Shown piece after piece: positions 27,201-33,200 of a stretch of 64,000 nt of DNA (position 1 is the first letter of the stretch; every line of letters starts with the position of its first letter). The stretch is from Eledone cirrhosa (lineage: Eukaryota > Mollusca > Cephalopoda > Octopoda > Eledonidae). The translations under genes were made by a program, and so were the position numbers. Below the pieces are notes generated by a model that was not told the DNA's origin, searched no databases, and worked only from the letters and a program-made list of their open reading frames with translations. The stretch spans positions 119,919,870-119,983,869 of the forward strand of contig OZ024742.1 in NCBI GenBank assembly GCA_964016885.1. Direction: 5' to 3'.

Positions 27201-30200
27201 CAATCAATATCCAACTGTTTTAATACGAAACTCATTTTATTTCGAAGTATCATATTACATATGTATGGAATTTTAACATTTTTGTTACCATATTTGTTTA
27301 CAATAAAAATTAAGCATTTAGAGGGATTTATTAAAATTATTTTTTATGAGAATGGCTTTTATAACATAAATATCTTTTATATCAAATGACATAAGAAAAT
27401 TTTATCTGGGTGGTTTTATTTCATAAAACCAAAGGTGGGATAGGTATTAAAAGACTTATCATATAAACTCGAATATAAGCCAAGAAATTATCAACCATCT
27501 TGTCAACAACAGCCCTGAGTACCTTTTTGAATTCCATGTGTCTAACACATGTGGGCATACCTACAAAGTCAGAAAACAACACAGCTCCCATGACTTTCAG
27601 AAACATTTTTTCACACTCAGAGTTGCTGAAGCATGGAACAAACTACCTGCATATGCTTCCTAAATTTCCATTGTTAGCTGTCGAGACACTGCATCCTTTA
27701 AAACCTCCATGCTTCCTGAAATTCGCCAACACTACACCTGATGTCCCCCCCTCCGTACACATGCACACATGTATATCATGACTCATACACTGTTCATTTT
27801 CCTTACATTTGTACAATATTCTATGTACTATACATGCACCTTTGATGAGTTGTAGTGCACCTGAGCACTGTACACAATAATTTCATTATTATAACAAATA
27901 ATTGTTTCTACTTTTGGCACAAGGCCAGCAATTACCCAGTGTATTACTGGTACAAATAATATTTAGATATCAGTAGTTAAATATTGTCATTAAGTTGAAA
28001 GTAAATTATTTTACTAAACTTCTAATAATTCTTCATTATTTTGATAAAATACAAAGGCAATGCCAGATTAACTTAATATCAATTAACATTTGCTGTGGGC
28101 CATGTATTTTTAGAGGCCCCATGCTAAGTGTTTTACACTATAGTACTTTACTGCCTTTAACTTTTATATCATGTATTTTTAAATTTAAGATTCCTTTATA
28201 TTATCTGCTATAGGCCATCACTAACCTAATTCACCATTGCACAAAGACAGTATATTCTTGTCAAAAACATTATCATAAAAGAAATAGCTATGCTACAAAG
28301 CTATGACTGTTTGCAATGCGGCATTAATTAGATTCTATGGGAAACTATTTATCATCTTAAATCAATCTTTAGTCTGTATTCCAGAACAAATTTCAGTTAT
28401 AATTTAGATTGTATGTTTATTACACCTAAAATATTCTCCAATATTTAAACAATGGAGCCTTTGTGTTGTTTAAATCAGTGGTTGCCAACCGGTGGCCCGA
28501 GAAGAAATTTTCCACAGAAAAATGTGGACTTTATTTGCAATTTCTATGTTTTATTAATAATAAAACAAAAATAATATTTGGTTAAAATATATTTATAACA
28601 CCCCTAAAAAATATTTCTCCTCTGTAAAGAAATAACATCCATGAAAGTATTTTACACATGTGTATCATCTATCGACAATATGACACATGTACACTCCAGT
28701 ATTGTTTCAATAAATGGAAGTTCTCTGATCATTAGGGTCGGACGCCATGCTTTGACGCATAGAGTTACGGTCCTTGCCATTCTGAGTTCAAATCTCGCCG
28801 AGGGTAACTTTGCCTTTTATCCTTATGGGGTCGATAAAATAAAGTACCAGTAATACACTGTCAGGTCGGGTGACCTTGTCTTGCTCATACAGGAACTGAT
28901 TTTGGCTTCGTTTCTACAGCTGGATGGCCTTCCTAACACCAACCTCATTTACAGTGAGTGCTGGGTGCTTTTTTCCGTGGTGCCTACACGTCCACTTTAC
29001 AGTGTGGGCTGGGTGATTTTTTGCTGTGGCACGTCCACGACCACTTTGTAGTGGGAGGGTGTGGGGCATATTGTCTATATGTTTCAGCTTGTACCCATGG
29101 GAGGTCGGGTACTCTGTATTACTGCGTGACACCAGAGGTCACAAAATTTGTTTTATTTTTAACATGGTGGATACCTAAGTGTATTTGTGAGTGAATAACA
29201 ATAATATTGTAATAATATCATAACATTAATATTCAGTTTGCTTGCAAGCAAATAACCTCATAGACACCATGTGTTAGATGACGTCATCCTTTTGTTCCAG
29301 CGGTAGCTGAGAGAAAACAATAGACAATTGTTTCGGAATGTTTTGCTCCTTATCAAGATTGTGTATTCTGCTCACTGTTACCCACTGGAACTGCTGAGAA
29401 TACATAGTATTCTCAAATGTATACATCAGCTGATTAACCTCATTTTAATTTTCAGCAAAGCCAGCCATAAAATCGTTGCTAAGCAATGACAACGGTGACA
29501 GCAGTGACAACAATGACTTTCCTAATTCTTATGTCAAGGGTAACAAGTTTATCCACAGTCTTTATAAAACTGATAAAAATAGTATGTCACACTGATTACT
29601 GGTAGATATGTCTATGACCTCAACTATAAACTGTTTCTAGGTCAATTTAATTTGAAAACAAAAGCAAATGGTGATACATTATTTTGACATGACAGTGTAT
29701 AGAATCTAATGTTCTCATACATAGTATGTTTTCATAACTGATTAAACACCTTAAATATACCCAATTATCTTAAGCAGTTTATAGCAGTTTATAGCAGTTT
29801 ATATATTCTGCTTCAGTACATCAGTATAACCCAAGTCAAGTTCAGCTTCAACATATGCCAGCGTATTTTGTTATTTACACTCTGAACTGTGTAGAATATT
29901 TGTTAACAAAATGAATTGTCTACCTGTTGCAAATAATTTTGAAAAATATTACAGAGCTTGGATGAACTGAGGGAGAAATTGCATGTAAGAGGAATCTGAT
30001 GTGGTGTGCAAGAGAGAAGACTGTGTTGGTTCGGACATGTGATGGACATGGATGATGATCACTAGAAAATCCAGTGGAAGAAAGCTACAGTAGAGGTAGA
30101 AAGACCTGGGCAGAAGTGGTGAGAGCTGATCTCAAGTTGCTGAGACTTACAAAGGAGATGATAAAGGAGTGTGGTGTGTGGAGAGATGCTGTGCTGAAAA

Positions 30201-33200
30201 GGACCCTTCTAACCCATGCATAAAAATGTTGATGATGATGATGATTAGAAAGGATTTAGTAAAGTATCTAACGTTTTCATTATTTAGCTTTAGAAATGAT
30301 GAGAGGTTTCAATATACAGGATGACACAAAAACAACTGGCCCCAAGAACGTTTTTTATCCCTATATATTCATTTTCTAACAGATCAACCTTATATTTCAG
30401 GACATGGCAGATACGTCTGAGAAGACAAGACCTCAATGGGAGCTCCAGCACTTGATTTTCTATATGAAACATTACTATAAAAGTACTTCATACAAGCATG
30501 TTCTGGAGCAATTCATGCATTTTTTGGAACAGACAGATCTCCCTTCAAAGCCAATATATAAAACTGAGTGAAGAAGTTTCAGACCTATAGGACAGTGGAG
30601 AACCTCAATACAATGTCTGAGGACTATCCTACCCACTCTGGATGATCCAAGAATCATACACAAGAAGTTATTGACATAATCCAAGAGTTTGTTGAACAGA
30701 GCCAAAAACGATTGCTGTGCAGGAGAAGCCAATCCTTGGGTCTCTCTACAGAAACTTGCAGAAGGGTTATTTTGGATCATAGAATCAGAGACAGTCTTGA
30801 GCAAGTTGGCGTTAAAATAGTTCAGGCTTTTATTTGCTAATATATAAATACAATAGTTTCAAATAGAGATATTCTTACCGTTCTTACTATTTAAATTATT
30901 TTCTTTTCAAATAGGTTCATACAAACTACAAATATTATGGAACTCTATTCAATAAATTATTTTGATTTTGTTTGATATAATAAATGGTTAATTTTTCATA
31001 GAAAATGGAGTAGAAATTTTCAACAGCTGGCACTTTATTGTTGTCTTTGTGGTTAGAGAATTTGGCTCCTGATTGTAAGGTTGTGAGTTTGATTGCTGGC
31101 AGTGTGTTGTGTTTTCAAGTAAGACAATTTATTTCATGTTGCTCCAGTCCACATAACTAAAACAAATGAGTTGTACTTGTAATTCAAAGGGGTCAGCTTT
31201 GTCACACGCAGTGACATGCTGAATGTCCCTAATAATTAGTAAAGGCATATGTGTTTGTGGTATACGTGTTTTCTCAGCCACATACACGTTAATTTGATGA
31301 GCAGGCTGTTCCATTGCTCAAATAACTAAAACACTTGTCATCAGAATTGATGGAAGTCCAATAAACACACACACATGCAGGGTAACCTAAAATAAACATT
31401 AAAAATTGAAAGCTGTATATTTTATACTTTAAATTTCAAGTACATAAAATGTTCAAATACCTTTTTAAGGAGTTGTAGAGAAAATTGTAATCATGGGCAA
31501 CTTTGTGAACCAGTAAATTAAAATCAACTTGCAAAGATTTGGCCTCTTCAAGCAGAGAATGTAAGATTACTGATGGAAACAAAGCAAAAGGTGCATTTTG
31601 AGCAGAGGAAGATGAGGTGCTGGCAGCTTCTTTACTTTTCATTAACACTCCTGCAACAAAATAATAGCTGTTTTATTATAAATTAGCAAAATGCCCATTG
31701 TTGCCAAGCACACCTTTCGCCACTGTAAATAAAGACCCCCTATCCCACTTTCTCCTCAACATGGCCATCTTTAAATAGCCCCAGAACTCTGCTATTTTAG
31801 AGGAGAGAAAGATGTAAACTATATGTTGACAGGCTTCGGGAGCTAAATAACCTTTGTATCGAATTTGATGCATCGCCTGCATACAGACAGACAGACATTT
31901 TCGTTTTTATATATGTAGATAATTGTTTCTACTTTTGGCACAAGGCCAGCAATTATCCCAGTGCATTACTGGTACTTTATTTTATCGACCCCGTAAGGAT
32001 GAAAGGCAAAGTTAACCTCGGCAGGATTTGAACTCAGACCCTAAAGAGCCATAACTCTATGCTGCAAAGCATGGCGTCCGACCCTCCACCCTTTATATCT
32101 ATAGATAATAGCGAAACTTAATGTAACGTATATATAATCATCATCATTTTACATCCACTTTCCATGCTAGAATAGGTTGGACAGGTTGTCACAATCACAA
32201 ACTAGATGGGTTAGAGAAGCCTCATCTTATTCATATGTTGTATCTCATGGACAGTCCCCTCTAAATGCCAGTTGTGTAGATCAGTGTGTTGAAGCACTAG
32301 TAACAAAGTCATATTATGTTTGTGACGTTAGGTTCAGTATTATAGAAAATGTGTCTTACATCCAATGTAGTTTTTCAACTTCACTGTCACCTATGGTATT
32401 CTTCTGGTCATCATCACCTGATTCGTCCAACCTTACAACAGGCAACTATGCTCTTCCATCACTTTCTGTCCTTGACGAGGGTTGGGGCTTGATACCAGTT
32501 TGTGCCACAGTAGCACAGATCATCTTTTATGGTAAATCTCCTGGTCTTCTTTGGCTTACATTTTGGTCATTTCCCATCAGCTAGTAACCATGTTATTAGA
32601 GCCGAGATATTGCCCCCCCCCCCCCCCCATACATATGTATTTTCTCCTGCACACCACCTTGGATTCTTCTTAAACCCAGTTTCTCCCATTCATTCTCTAT
32701 ATTCATCAGCCTCTCATTGTAACATTTCCAGGGCTCTTCCTTTTGAGCATCAGTGGTGCTAAGTGCATCAATCACATTTCTAACACACTTTTCCCCAACA
32801 TCCCGATCCAGTGGCACACTGCCTTGCCATGTGTAACACATCACGTCTCTGGTCATCACATTGCAAGTTATTGGCAAACTTTCTTTCTTCAGTCTCTTTC
32901 TGAGCTATAAATACCTGCTATCTACCTTCTCTCTTATCTCCTGGTACTGGTCTCTGCTACTTCCATTGCTCCTGGACATCCTTACATGAGCCACTTTTAT
33001 AGTAATATTTGTCTCTTGACTTTAATGACTATCCACTGTGCTATTCCCCCACCAGGTCACTGAGTATGCTTTGCTCCAGCCACAAGTCTCAGTAGTTTGC
33101 AATAGGTTGTCATGTAAGAATTTCCAATTGTTCTCAATGCCATATATATCTAACTCATTTCCCTTCTCATCAAATGCATCCTGTAGGGCCTTCTATACCT

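Noticed and set aside
32177..32584. 135-codon plus-strand ORF
   Set aside because: Begins in a GATGAT-family repeat and runs antisense to LINE remains. No recognisable protein.
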